From positions 1 to 64,000 of the forward strand of contig RPFO01000430.1 of the NCBI GenBank assembly GCA_009746045.1: a stretch of DNA of 64,000 nucleotides, given 5' to 3'. A program made the translations under genes and the position numbers. This DNA is from Mesostigma viride (lineage: Eukaryota > Streptophyta > Mesostigmatophyceae > Mesostigmatales > Mesostigmataceae). This document shows positions 53,173-64,000 of this stretch, piece by piece (positions within the stretch are counted from its first letter, which is position 1; every line of letters starts with the position of its first letter). The notes below the pieces were generated by a model. It was not told where the DNA came from, did not search any database, and saw only the letters and a list, made by a program, of their open reading frames with translations.

Positions 53173-53986
53173 GTGGCCTATGTGGATCATAGGAACTGCA
53201 CGGGCCCCTGTGACCACTATGAGACTTTGGCCAAGGCGTTGGCTGCACTCAACAGAGAGGAGGGGGAGGTGAGCTCTGAAGGCTATGTGGAGGAGGTCCT
53301 ATCTCAGCTGCACACAAGCCTGTATGAGAGTGGCTCCCCTTTTTGTGGCTCATCTGCTGCGTAGGATGTATGCATTGTCACCAGGACCTGAGATTGACAT
53401 GAGGCCTGCTGAGGGGCCGGTCATGCTGGCAGCCTTACCTGAGGCCTTGAAGGAGGCATTTACTCAGTTGCAGCCAGTGAGTATGGGAGAGGCTTCCTAC
53501 ATGGAGCTGTTGGAGTTTTCAGTTCAGAAGGGTGCCTTTGATTTGGTTCCTTCTTCCTCCAGCTCTGCCAGAAGGTGTTTTCCTTTGGAGACTTCTAACC
53601 TCTTTTGCCATCCAGGGTTGCCCAAGTACACTGTGGAACTTAAGATCCGTCAGACGCCACTAAGGGTGCTGGTGCCTCTGATAGGTGCTAAGTGGTCGGT
53701 GGTCAAGACCTTTCTGCAGTTCTGGTGGGCGTACAGATCATGGGTGAGCAGGCACAAGACGTCCTCTACTTGGGTGATGGACCCTGAGAGTCAGTCTGTG
53801 GTGCTCTTCTCCTATCCAGGGGCATGCCTTCGCTATGCTGCCCAGATGGTGGCAGGAGCTGCTGAGACTTGCGTGGTGTTGCAGGTCAGCAGGGACTGGC
53901 CAGAGTTGGCCCACATGGTGGAGCAGTTTCCCATGGGTGGACTCAAGGGCAAGGATGGCCTGAATGGGGATTGGTATAGCCTGTGA
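53173..53986 (+). pseudogene. unrecognised ORF near the 3' end of the LTR element
   Basis: Two plus-strand frames that read as one protein of about 270 codons. The first (53173-53364) has YETLAKALAALNREEGE and GYVEEVLSQLHTSLYE. A shift near 53330-53345 leads to the second (53285-53986), with LLRRMYALSPGPEIDMRPAE, LAALPEALKEAFTQLQPVS, LPKYTVELKIRQTPLRVLVP and WPELAHMVEQFP. It has normal amino-acid composition and helical segments, and is the only long protein-like frame in the element. Position after pol and before the PPT is where some LTR elements carry an extra or captured gene. I recognise no family, signal peptide or membrane segment. Confidence 0.45.
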
Positions 53987-54332
53987 GGAACAGGGCTGAG
54001 AAGGAAAGGGGGCTTTGGATTGTGGTGTGAGGGGGGGATTCCAGGATGGATGATGGGGGGGCTCCAGTCCAGTTCTGATGTTCCAGTCCAGAGTTCCAGG
54101 TTCCAGGATGCTGAATGGAAGACCTTGTATTATGAGATGTGTTTATCTGGATTTATAGTAGATAAGGTAGTGACTTGTCTGCTGTAGAAACCTGTGACTA
54201 GATGTTTATGAGATAGGAGGCCCTGTTTCCAGGGATGTAAAAACCCATCTGCTTTTCCCAAGAGATGGTGGATTTCTGTTCAATGTTCCTCTGCCTTCAA
54301 GAGTTGGCTATTGGACCTGGGAGGTCCAGTTT

Positions 54333-54345
54333 TGAGGGGGAGATA
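54333..54345 (+). promoter_or_regulatory. polypurine tract
   Basis: GAGGGGGAGATA lies directly before the 3' LTR, the expected priming site for plus-strand DNA. Confidence 0.8.
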
Positions 54346-55125
54346 TGTAACAAGCAAAAATGACTTTGTTGTTACATCCTTTGTTTTGTGAATGTTTGGC
54401 TTTTATTTGAGGACTTTTGGATCAGTATTGAGAAAGTTATGAGGTTTCTAAGACGACGGTACTTGGAGCTGATACTTTGTCAACCAACTGATAGGAACCC
54501 TCATTGGTCGTGGCCTGATCCACGTAGGGTTGTAGTTTGTTGGCTGATACTACTGATAGGAGCCCTCATTGGTCGTGGCCTGATCCACGTGGGGTTGTAG
54601 TTTGTTAGTTGGTACTATTGAGTCTTAAATGCTCCTTTGGGACTTCAGTGCTTACGACAGATTTAGGATCTCATGGAAAGATTCTGCCAGGCTGTGTGTG
54701 GTGTTGTTCTGTTCTGTGTGACTAGGATGGATACGAAGATCTTGTATAGAATCCCATGGTTCTGATTGGTTCTCTTCAGGCTAAGGTTGGAGCAAGTTCG
54801 ACAAGCACGTCGATATCAAGGACGTGGGGTCGCCATTGTTGCTACGTTGGTTTTGATTCACCATGGTATAATAAAGCTTGGCTTTGTTGTCCAATCCATA
54901 AGAGCCCCTTGGCTATAGACGACCTTCAGTTCCACAGAGGCCGTCTATACACGAGCTTGTCTTTGTGTCTACAAGGGGTTGTGATTCCCTAAATCACGTG
55001 CTGTGGAATTTCCATCTCAACGTTGCTCGGATACTTGAAGTTCTGCGACTCAGGAAAGCAACCCAGGTAAAAGATCTTTCATATTGGACTGTGGATGATG
55101 TTGATGATCATTTTTAGTCGTTACA
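54346..55125 (+). repeat. 3' LTR
   Basis: Same 780-bp sequence as the 5' LTR with two substitutions seen, followed by the ACGAA target duplication at 55126-55130. Confidence 0.95.
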
Positions 55126-55130
55126 ACGAA

Positions 55131-56261
55131 CATGAGCTGACACGGACCCGTGGGGTCAATACCACACTGACCATCAAGAGAGAAGCAAGAAATGAATCAA
55201 GAACTCAGGTACTCAGACCTGTTCAGCAATCAGATTTGCAGTGCCACATTAATCCAGTAGGCTTGATATTACCGGCACACACTCCCAAGGCCTTCCTGGC
55301 CCATGCCCTTGCCTGCGGCCTCCCCAACGCCAACGGCACACTCTGCAAGTAGTTCACACTGACTATCAACAAGCCATACGCTCACAGAACACATTCCCTC
55401 ACTCCCATAAAGTAGACACCACTCACAAGGACATCCAACTCCAATGACATGCTCTCACCAGCATCCATGCTTTGTCCACATAACATTCATCGCGGCCCCC
55501 AAATATACACCACACCATCTACTCAGGCCACAAAAGTTTAGGGCAAACTGCCCACCATATTCCCGTTAAACTCAGACCTGCTCACATAGCCTCACTCTTA
55601 TAGGAAATGTCACATATTGATGCATATCAATTGGGTGATTTCAGCCAATTCACTCGTTTGCACGTTTGGATGCCTATGTCAAAACTATTTACGATCATCT
55701 CACAGCTCACAGCACCACATCATATGCAACAAGGACCATCACTGAATGAGACAACTCAAAACAGTGTGCATAATTCACATGCATCATGCAACACTGATCC
55801 TATGCCCACATACCCATCCTCACAAGGTGCTTCGCTCATAAAACCATCATGCTGCGGAAGACCCTCGACACATCTACATTCCCGTGCATCTAAGCACATC
55901 CAGTGCCCACAACAAGCATACCCCGCCTGCGGCATGCACCACGCACTGCCGGCCCGCGGTGTAAAATCCCAGGCGTCATCTCCTTCCGCCTCATCATCAA
56001 CACGTCTCTCCAAAGCGTGTATCCTCGCCTGTGGTTGATGCACCTTGCACCACCAGCCCGCGAATTGAGCGCCATCGGCTAGTGCCCGAGCACTACCGGA
56101 CCCCGCGCTCCCTTGCCTTCAGTAGGTGTCACAGCACCTCTGGTCCGCAAGACCCCAGCAGTCGCTTCATACCGGGCAAGTATGAGCCTCGCAGACTGCT
56201 CGCATTACCATCAGCAAGTGGGGCAACCCCCAAAATGCCTAGGTACTCTAGCCGTACTGCC
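55131..56261. other. A/C-rich sequence without a recognised gene
   Basis: Continues the A/C-rich flank left of the LTR element. Open frames (for example 55607-56038) are composed of low-complexity His/Ser/Pro/Thr and show no domain. Confidence 0.45.
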
Positions 56262-56834
56262 TGTTACGTCGCGTAACAATTCGTTGTAGTTACGGACGTA
56301 AATTAGGTCTTTTGCCTCGGTTGTCCCTAGGTTTACGTTTAGGCTCCTACCGGGACATTATTGTCCTCGTAACAGTACTGTGGTACATTGGGTGCCGTTG
56401 GGCGCCGCGCCGCGTACTTTACTAGTGGTCCTGATCCTGTGGTAGAATGTAGTGGACCAGCGTGCATCAGTAGATGTAGTGGACCAGCGTGCATCTGTAG
56501 GCGAGGGCCATGTCGGCCCGAGCGTGTTGGACCGTTGGTGACCATTTATGCGCGTTCTACCCCTTGTGTGTGCACTCGGCGTGTGTTAAATGAATTAACA
56601 CATATAGGCTTGGGTCACGGCAGTGTAGTTGTGTTTCCTTCCTCTATTCCTGGAGTAAACGGGTTTTGATAAATGGTTGTATGGCGTATTATAGTAACAC
56701 TTACGTTAACGCATTGAGATCAGCTCCGTCACGTTCGTCTTTCGCCAGAGGGTTAAGTAGAGGAGGCCTGACCAGTTTAGGTAGTATCAGGCCCATTTGA
56801 GGTAGAGGTGGAGGTAGATATCCGCGGCGTAACA
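56262..56834 (+). repeat. 5' LTR of element 2 (putative)
   Basis: 573 bp starting TGTTACGTCGCGTAACA and ending CCGCGGCGTAACA, with matching inverted ends (TGTTACG.CG / CG.CGTAACA). A 27-bp direct repeat (ATGTAGTGGACCAGCGTGCA) lies at about 56447-56500. No second LTR is in the window, so the boundaries rest on the terminal motif and the PBS. Confidence 0.6.
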
Positions 56835-56835
56835 A

Positions 56836-56847
56836 TGGTTCCGGAGG
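56836..56847 (+). promoter_or_regulatory. putative primer binding site of element 2
   Basis: TGGTTCCGGAGG starts two bases after the LTR end; TGG is the usual complement of the tRNA CCA end. The tRNA was not identified. Confidence 0.5.
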
Positions 56848-57367
56848 AACTTCAGTAGGTAGTGAACGAGACGACTATCCCTTGCCACATACACCTGTTC
56901 AAGACCCCTTCCGCGTCCAGGAACAAGAAGTCGACACTTCCTTGATAGGTAATGGGCGGGTCGCCTTCAAGCTAGGAGAGTCGTGCTGCCCGTTTCGGGA
57001 CACGCTCTACCTAGAAGCTAGACCTGCTCGCAGCGGATAAATCCTTTCGTAGTTAGCCTGTCCTTCGCCTTGTTTTCCTGCTTACGGTTGTTTCCTGTCT
57101 TAGATAGGGGAGTATTACTGTTCGGAGACGATTAGCGTCGCAGTACCTACACCTTTTTCCTTGTGCTGCTGTTTTATTAGACGGCCGCACCCGCAGAGCT
57201 ACGGGGCGCTGTGTTAGGACGAGCGCTGGAATATCCGGCCGCTGACTTAGGACGAGAGCTGGAAACTTCCGCCCTCCTTCTTCTTTCGGTGATCCAGATC
57301 GTCCAGCTAAGTCGCCTACCCCTACCTCGTCTAGCTTGACATCACAAGACGCGCCAGGTGAGTTATC

Positions 57368-57760
57368 ATGAGTCAACGTCGTGTTTTTACTGCGCCTTCC
57401 CATTCATCTAGTGATAATAGTTTAGCTAAGTATTACGTAGTTATTACCCCTCAATGGTCAGCCATTTTCCTCTCTTGGTCAGATGCTAGGAAGATAGTGC
57501 AAAATCGTACATATAATGTAATTAGGTATAAGAAATTTGTTACCTTCGAGGAAGCTCAACAATTCCTTATAGACCATAGCGTATCAGATCTAGGCCTACA
57601 CGTACGTTCTACTCCTCATGGTCGCCCTCCTGTAGAAGCTCTAGATTTTGCTACCCCTCCTTCGTCTCCCCCTAAGAGGGCTGCATCCTCATCTAGCTTA
57701 GATACTCCTCTCACCTTAGAATTCGGTTCCCTATCCATTACTGTTGTTAAAAAGGATTGA
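57368..57760 (+). CDS. small protein with RNase H1-N / viroplasmin-like domain (ORF0)
   Basis: 130 codons from ATG 57368. Residues about 20-66 (KYYVVITPQWSAIFLSWSDA, then KFVTFEEAQQFLI) follow the pattern of the small domain found at the N-terminus of eukaryotic RNase H1 and in the inclusion-body protein of caulimoviruses (KYYVV...G.Y.SW..A...V......KF.T.EEA..FL). In RNase H1 this domain binds RNA-DNA hybrids. The rest is Ser/Pro-rich. It sits 125 bp upstream of gag in its own frame and ends with TGA. The domain call is by pattern. Its presence ahead of gag suggests a role with RNA-DNA hybrids or with translation of the multi-ORF RNA; both are inference. Confidence 0.65.
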   Translation: MSQRRVFTAPSHSSSDNSLAKYYVVITPQWSAIFLSWSDARKIVQNRTYNVIRYKKFVTFEEAQQFLIDHSVSDLGLHVRSTPHGRPPVEALDFATPPSSPPKRAASSSSLDTPLTLEFGSLSITVVKKD

Positions 57761-57884
57761 TTTAAATTGTTTCCTTCTTTTAAGCCATTAAAATCTTTTT
57801 CTTTTCTTTCCTTGCCTTATATTAGGCCTTGTCCTTTATCCTTGTTGCTTTCAGTTAGATTTCTGATCATTTACTTAAATAAAA

Positions 57885-59618
57885 ATGGATCCAGTGGGTG
57901 GTAACATGTCGCCTATACCTACCAATACTCCTACTATGAGTAATAATAATAATAACAATCATAACAACAATCGTGGTAACCGATGGGACTCACTTGAAAC
58001 AGTGCACCATCTCACTCCTCAAGGTAACCTTCGTGCCTCACCTCCTTCTCCTATTGCTGATGGTCGCCGTCGTCCCTCACTTACCCCTCCTACCTATGAA
58101 CAACGTCAACGTATGCAAGTCAGATTTAGTGATGACCCTTCCCTTACCCTGAACCAGGCCCCTGCCCCTCCTGCAACCTTGGCTCAACCCTCCAGCAGGT
58201 CCTCACTAACTAACAATGTTTTTAGGCCTCCTTCCCACCCTGTGCCTTCCATGCCTGCTCTTAACACGGGTCGTGCCTCTGCCCCTGTCGGTCCTTCTGG
58301 GCGCCCTAGTGCAGTTCCCTTTTACCCACCTGCTTCCTGGTCCTACCCTGAGACGGCCTATGAGGCAGCCCAGGTCCCTACCCGTGTGGCTGATTTAGAA
58401 GTTAATAGTGATTTCAGCACCATGCCCTTAGATGACAGAAATTATGATCATTTTGCCTATTCCTCTCTTCGTGAGCAATATACTGTCCCCTTCTCTTATG
58501 GGCACCAGCCTGAAACGGTGGCCCCGTCTAGACCCCTACCCAAGACTTTTCCTCTTCCTTCCTTCTATCCCGCTTATGTAGCAGTGGAAGATAGTGGCCC
58601 TATGGGAAAAACTGACTCTACTAATCCCCCTAAGCCCCCTGCTCTTCCCCTCTTTGCTAATCTTCCCAAGCTGGAGGTCAAGTCTACCCCTCAACAGTTT
58701 TTCACCTTTATTATGTTGCTTACCCAGAACACGGAGTCGTGGCAGAATCATAATAGATGGCGTCTTTCTGATGCTGTATTAGTTCCTCACTATCTCACAA
58801 CCTGTATTACTCCTGAGCTTGCTAACCTCATTCAGTGTGAGTCTTTGGCCTCTCATGCCTACCCTAACTCTGTAGCAGAATTGTTTAAGCGTTTAGAGAA
58901 CCATTTAGTCCCTCCTGATTCAGATTGGCAGGATAGATTAGCCTTTGGTACCTTGCAGCAGGGTACTAAATCATTTAAGGAGTATATGAAAGAGTTTGAT
59001 GCTCAGATGGTACGAATTAGGGATTTGTCGGGTGCAGAAGTACGTGCTCGCTTCCTCCAAGGCCTCAGTAGACCCTTATTACGTGAAGTCAAGCGCCAGT
59101 TCTCTGCCTACCGTTTTACTGATCTGCCCCTCAAGCATGTGCGCCAGCATCTCTTGCGTGTAGCAGATTTCTTCACCACCCCTTCTCTTCCTACCCGTTC
59201 CCGTATTAATAATATTATCCTTACCCCTGAGGAGGAGAACTCCTATGTAGAAGAATTAGATATCTGTGTTACTGACCTTTCAGCCCTTGATGTCTCTCAT
59301 ATCACATGCTATCATTGTAAGGAAGTAGGTCATCTTAAACGTGAGTGCCCCAAGTTCCTTTCGGGTGCTCCCCCTCATCCCGACGCTCGCCCTCCTCGTA
59401 CCCCTCAGCGTGCTCCTATTCGCCCTACTTCAGGACGCATTCCTTCAGCTACCCCTAGTAGGCTGAATGCTGTGCAGACAGGATCCCCAGGGTTCCCCTA
59501 TGATAATCAGGCTCCCGCACCCTCTTCGCTCCCTCGTGACCCTCCAGCAGTGGCTTTTTCGCCAGGGTCTTCTTCGGGGTTAGTTCCTATGGATTTGGGG
59601 GGGGAGGGGGAACAGTAG
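57885..59618 (+). CDS. gag: gag polyprotein (Ty3/gypsy-like)
   Basis: 577 codons, ATG 57885 to TAG 59618. The N-terminal 240 residues are disordered, rich in Asn, Pro and Ser. Residues about 255-430 hold the retrotransposon gag (capsid-like) domain: FFTFIMLLTQNTESWQNH, LVPPDSDWQDRLAFGTLQQG, FKEYMKEFDAQMVRIRD, ARFLQGLSRPLLREVK. Residues about 474-487 are a zinc knuckle, CYHCKEVGHLKREC (C-x2-C-x4-H-x4-C), which packages RNA. A Pro-rich tail follows. The protein would form the particle shell in the cytoplasm. The ORF is intact. A run of eight G lies just before the stop and could allow a -1 shift into the protease frame. Confidence 0.9.
   Translation: MDPVGGNMSPIPTNTPTMSNNNNNNHNNNRGNRWDSLETVHHLTPQGNLRASPPSPIADGRRRPSLTPPTYEQRQRMQVRFSDDPSLTLNQAPAPPATLAQPSSRSSLTNNVFRPPSHPVPSMPALNTGRASAPVGPSGRPSAVPFYPPASWSYPETAYEAAQVPTRVADLEVNSDFSTMPLDDRNYDHFAYSSLREQYTVPFSYGHQPETVAPSRPLPKTFPLPSFYPAYVAVEDSGPMGKTDSTNPPKPPALPLFANLPKLEVKSTPQQFFTFIMLLTQNTESWQNHNRWRLSDAVLVPHYLTTCITPELANLIQCESLASHAYPNSVAELFKRLENHLVPPDSDWQDRLAFGTLQQGTKSFKEYMKEFDAQMVRIRDLSGAEVRARFLQGLSRPLLREVKRQFSAYRFTDLPLKHVRQHLLRVADFFTTPSLPTRSRINNIILTPEEENSYVEELDICVTDLSALDVSHITCYHCKEVGHLKRECPKFLSGAPPHPDARPPRTPQRAPIRPTSGRIPSATPSRLNAVQTGSPGFPYDNQAPAPSSLPRDPPAVAFSPGSSSGLVPMDLGGEGEQ
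59597..59603 (+). promoter_or_regulatory. candidate -1 frameshift site between gag and protease
   Basis: In the gag frame the sequence reads TTG GGG GGG GAG GGG GAA CAG TAG. G-GGG-GGG is a canonical X-XXY-YYZ heptamer 12 nt before the stop. The -1 frame is open through this point and leads into the protease. An ordinary indel in the G run is the alternative. Confidence 0.5.
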
Positions 59619-60211
59619 GCCTGTCAGCCGGGGGTAACCTGGACAGGTCCTTAGATAGTACCCCAGATAAAAATTTTTGCCTGCCTGTCTTTATAACCTC
59701 TGTAGGAGCTGAATCTTCCCTACCACTACGTGTGCGTCCTCTTATGTTCTTGAATGGTGGTTTAACCGTCCCTCACAATGTTGTAGACCCTTTCCTGCAT
59801 GCTGATGAACTCTTGAATGTCTCTGTGTTGGTAGATAGCGGTGCGGCTAGCTCCTTTGTGAGCGAAGCCCTAGTTAGGCGTTTAGGACTAGTCCCTACCC
59901 CTCACACCAAACCCGTTACTGTTCATTATGCTGATGGTCGCACCAGTCATTCCCCGGGTACGGTGTCCCTTCCCATGGTTATACAAGGACGTACTGTCAA
60001 CCTGACGGCCACTATAGGCCCTATCACTACCGCTGATGTATTACTAGGATTAGATTGGCACCAGGATAATAAGATTACTATTAATTATGATACCACACTA
60101 TACTTTTCGTCCGAGGGTAGTAAAAATGATCCGAGGCGTAAATTACGAGGTGGTAACTTACGGCGCAGACTACTCTTACGGTTTACATCCGAGATGGGAT
60201 CTTTCTCGTAA
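59604..60211 (+). CDS. retropepsin-like aspartic protease, C-terminally replaced
   Basis: Open in the -1 frame relative to gag from before the gag stop (TVGLSAGGNLDRSLDS...) to 60211. The catalytic motif is VLVDSGAASSFV at about 59829-59864; the second signature ADVLLGLDWHQDNKITIN (about 60033-60087) corresponds to the hydrophobic-Gly motif of retropepsins. These enzymes act as dimers and cut gag-pol. After about 60115 the residues become Arg-rich (RRKLRGGNLRRRLLLRF) because the frame runs into unrelated repeat sequence. The RT that should follow is missing, so the element is cut at this point. Confidence 0.8.
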
Positions 60212-60227
60212 GCTACGAGTTAGATCC

Positions 60228-60440
60228 GAGGTAAGATCCGACGTCGTAAATTACGAGGTAGTAATTTACGAGGTAGTAATTTACGAGGTAGTAATGTACG
60301 AGGTAGTAATGTACGAGGTAGTAATGTACGAGGTAGTAATTTACGAGGTAGTAAGGTACGAGGTAGTAATTTACGAGGTAGTAAGGTACGAGGTAGTAAT
60401 TTGCGAGGTAGTAATCTACGAGTTGGTAATTTACGATCCC
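60228..60440. repeat. 15-bp tandem repeat, about 13 units
   Basis: Units of TTTACGAGGTAGTAA with variants GTACGAGGTAGTAAT and TTGCGAGG. It replaces the pol region of LTR element 2. Encodes only YEVV-type peptides. Confidence 0.9.
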
Positions 60441-61159
60441 GGTACTTGGTCCCGTAGGTTACGACGTCGTATGCTTCTCGCGTACACTACCGGTACTACA
60501 ATCATGTCGCTATGTCGTTCTGAATTGCAGTACGCATGTCACTTATCAGAATTTCACTTTGATTTCACTTAAAATTTCGGTCAACCTAACCCCTAACACC
60601 CATTTACCCGGGGGAAAAAAAATGAATGGCATTTGCAGCAAGGCTCATGCAAGACGAGTTCCTATTTCATAAAAAATTTCATTATTAAATGCAGGATTAC
60701 ATGTCATGCACAAAAATCCAACGCCTTCACAGAAAATAGCATATCAAGTCTTCTGACGACAATATCAAGTCAATATCAAATTCGTGGCTTCTCTTCGTGG
60801 CTTGAAATACTGTTTCCATGCGGTGCGCAGGACAGCTCCGGGGATGTCGGCACCGCACAGAAGCTCCATCCGGGAGCAAGTGCGCCGGGGGAAGATGTTG
60901 TACATCCAGAGCTCGATATGTGCGGGAAGCCGTCGTGTTGGAAACCGAGGTGTCTGCACATAATTCCGCGCGCAGGCAGCTTGTGCCTTTACGGGGGAAG
61001 ACCTGCGACACAAAAACCGTGTCCGGACAATGCAATACGGAGAAATGGCAACGGCAGATGGAGTCGGCTAAGGCCGCTTGTAAGGAAAGTGATTTTTAAT
61101 GCACGAATAAATGTATAATGCATGCTACATCGCCATCGCTTGGGCGGTGAAAAGACAAG
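60441..61159. other. unassigned sequence
   Basis: No recognised gene. Frames at 60633-61118 show no domain. Confidence 0.4.
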
Positions 61160-61390
61160 GACCAACCACATGCCCCCACCTACCCTTCGTGCATCCCGCC
61201 CTTGACGAGGCACAACCATGTGCCCCCACCTACCCTTTGTGCGTCCCTCCCTTGACAAGAAACAAGCACGTGCACCTATCTAACCTTTGTGCATCCCTTC
61301 CTTGGCAAGGAACAAGCACACCCACCCACCTACTCCACATGCATCCCTCCCTTGACAAGGAACAAGCACGATCACCCAGCTACCCACTAG
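61160..61390. repeat. 50-bp tandem repeat, about 4.5 units
   Basis: The word TGCCCCCACCTACCC and variants recur at 61171, 61221, 61271, 61321 and 61371 with TGCATCCCTCCCTTGACAAG between. Confidence 0.9.
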
Positions 61391-61639
61391 CACGGCAGCA
61401 AGGCAGACCTAACAATGGCAAGTGATGTTTATCGGTAGAAACTGTTAGACAACTAGCAAACGAGCCAGCCGGTGAAGAGCAAGGCACGCATGCAAGGAAT
61501 TTGTCGTTGCCTATGACTACGCTTGTGTTTGTCACTGCAGTTGAAATCTGCATTTGCATCAGCAGGCCCGATCGAACCCCATGTCGCCACCCGCATTTCC
61601 ACTTATACTTCACGGCCCCTTATTCTTCTCTTGTGCCTG
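61391..61639. other. unassigned sequence
   Basis: No gene seen. Confidence 0.3.
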
Positions 61640-62025
61640 CCTTTGCCCTAACTGTTACCCTAGCATCTGCCCTTGCCCCTATCCTTTGATCCCCAGTGTT
61701 TGCCGTTGCCCTCATCCTTTCCCTAGTGCCTGCCCTTGTCTTCATCTTTTCCCTTGTGCCTGCCCTTGCCCTTGTCCGTTCCCTCGTGCTTGACTTGTCC
61801 TAATCTCTTTCCCTTGCGCCTGCCCTTGCCCTTATCCGCTTCCCTTGTGCCTGCCCCTGCCCTTGCCCTTGTCATTTCCCTTGAGCCTGCCCTTTTGGCA
61901 AGCACAAGTGCCTTTGTCCTTTCCTTGGCCTTGTGCTTGCTCTTCCAGTTTCCCTTTCCTTTGCTCGTGCGGTTGCCTTTGCTCTTACCCGGGTGCTTGC
62001 CCTTGCCGTTTGCAAGCTGCATTAT
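61640..62025. repeat. degenerate CCCTTG/CCTTGT hexamer-like repeat
   Basis: Pyrimidine-rich tract with GCCCTTGCCCTT and TTCCCTTGTGCCTGCC recurring irregularly. It resembles the hexamer arrays at 10.7-12.4 kb but is more decayed. Confidence 0.75.
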
Positions 62026-63856
<1,831 letters not shown>

Positions 63857-64000
63857 GGTGATACACAAATACCGTACAAGTGATACACAATTGCAGCCAG
63901 GACAACAGCGGGTCGCTGCGTACCTGCCGTGGGAAGGAGGACAAGTGATACACAAATACCGTACAAGTGATACACAAATACCGTACAAGTGATACACAAT
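63857..64000. repeat. 22-bp tandem repeat, open at the window edge
   Basis: GTGATACACAAATACCGTAC with period 22 at 63857, 63879, then after a 44-bp interruption at 63945, 63967 and 63989. The array continues beyond the window. Confidence 0.9.

Larger units (their letters stand above)
47019..55125 (+). mobile_element. complete LTR retrotransposon, recent, largely non-coding
   Basis: 8,107 bp: two 780-bp LTRs with TG...CA ends, ACGAA target duplications, a primer binding site and a polypurine tract. I see two base differences between the LTRs (near 47587/54914 and 47613/54940), so insertion was recent. Despite this the interior has no intact gag or pol: only a short gag-like start, a small Ty3/gypsy pol remnant and an unrecognised ORF near the 3' end. 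It was therefore probably mobilised in trans, as a large non-autonomous derivative. The interior plus strand is strongly biased to G and T. Confidence 0.92.
56262..60115 (+). mobile_element. LTR retrotransposon 2 (Ty3/gypsy-like), 3'-truncated
   Basis: 5' LTR, PBS, an upstream ORF with an RNase H1-N/viroplasmin-like domain, gag with CCHC knuckle, and aspartic protease. No RT, RNase H, integrase or 3' LTR is seen; the sequence passes into a 15-bp tandem repeat after the protease. Codon use is AT-richer than in the RLE-LINEs, pointing to a different origin or age. Confidence 0.8.

Noticed and set aside
53285-53986. Envelope-like gene in the LTR element
   Set aside because: No signal peptide, no transmembrane segment and no Cys pattern of an envelope protein are visible.
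56262-60115. Integrated pararetrovirus (caulimovirus-like), suggested by the viroplasmin-like ORF
   Set aside because: LTR-like ends, a PBS, a Ty3/gypsy-type gag with one CCHC knuckle and a retropepsin point to an LTR retrotransposon; no movement protein or other viral gene is seen.

Overview
The window looks like nuclear DNA of a eukaryote with a repeat-rich genome, probably an alga or another protist; the exact lineage cannot be fixed from the sequence. The evidence is non-LTR and LTR retrotransposons, PHD and RING-H2 zinc fingers, satellites and long microsatellites, and the absence of operons, bacterial ribosome binding sites and rRNA or tRNA genes. Almost everything recognisable is mobile or repetitive. 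Only two short stretches (26.1-28.9 kb and 44.8-45.7 kb) could derive from ordinary genes, and both are broken by frameshifts.

Layout. 1-9.7 kb (minus strand): two head-to-tail copies (A and B) of a non-LTR retrotransposon of the restriction-like-endonuclease (RLE) group. Read from its 5' end, copy B has a PHD finger, a RING-H2 finger, C2H2-like fingers, a reverse transcriptase, a CCHC knuckle and a PD-(D/E)XK-type nuclease. 9.7-10.1 kb: remnant of a 170-bp satellite. 10.7-13.0 kb: arrays of several different hexamers. 13.6-16.8 kb and 22.9-26.2 kb: arms of a large inverted duplication; one arm has gained a 0.3-kb foldback element and the other keeps the empty site. 16.8-22.9 kb, between the arms: a nest of non-LTR 3' ends, a truncated LINE reverse transcriptase and a full-length 2.0-kb ORF1-only 'half-LINE'. 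26.1-28.9 kb: an unrecognised, frameshifted gene or genes. 29.5-30.3 kb: a 173-bp repeat. 30.3-33.2 kb: about 17 units of the 170-bp satellite. 33.2-40.6 kb (plus strand): RLE-LINE copies C, D and E head to tail; E is a diverged family carrying an inserted element with terminal inverted repeats. 41.1-43.1 kb: second half-LINE copy. 44.8-45.7 kb: RTX-type calcium-binding repeat protein, frameshifted. 47.0-55.1 kb: a complete, recent LTR retrotransposon (780-bp LTRs, 5-bp target duplication, PBS, PPT) with a mostly degenerate interior and an unrecognised ORF. 56.3-60.1 kb: the 5' part of a second LTR retrotransposon, with a viroplasmin/RNase H1-N-like ORF, gag and protease. 60.2-64 kb: tandem repeats and sequence without recognisable genes.

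The elements appear to interact. RLE-LINEs abut each other at TA-rich 3' tails and sit next to the 170-bp satellite. The half-LINE shares its 3' terminal hairpin and tail with the reverse-transcriptase-bearing LINE, which suggests it borrows that enzyme. Many coding frames are interrupted at homopolymer runs, so assembly or read error should be kept in mind beside true decay.
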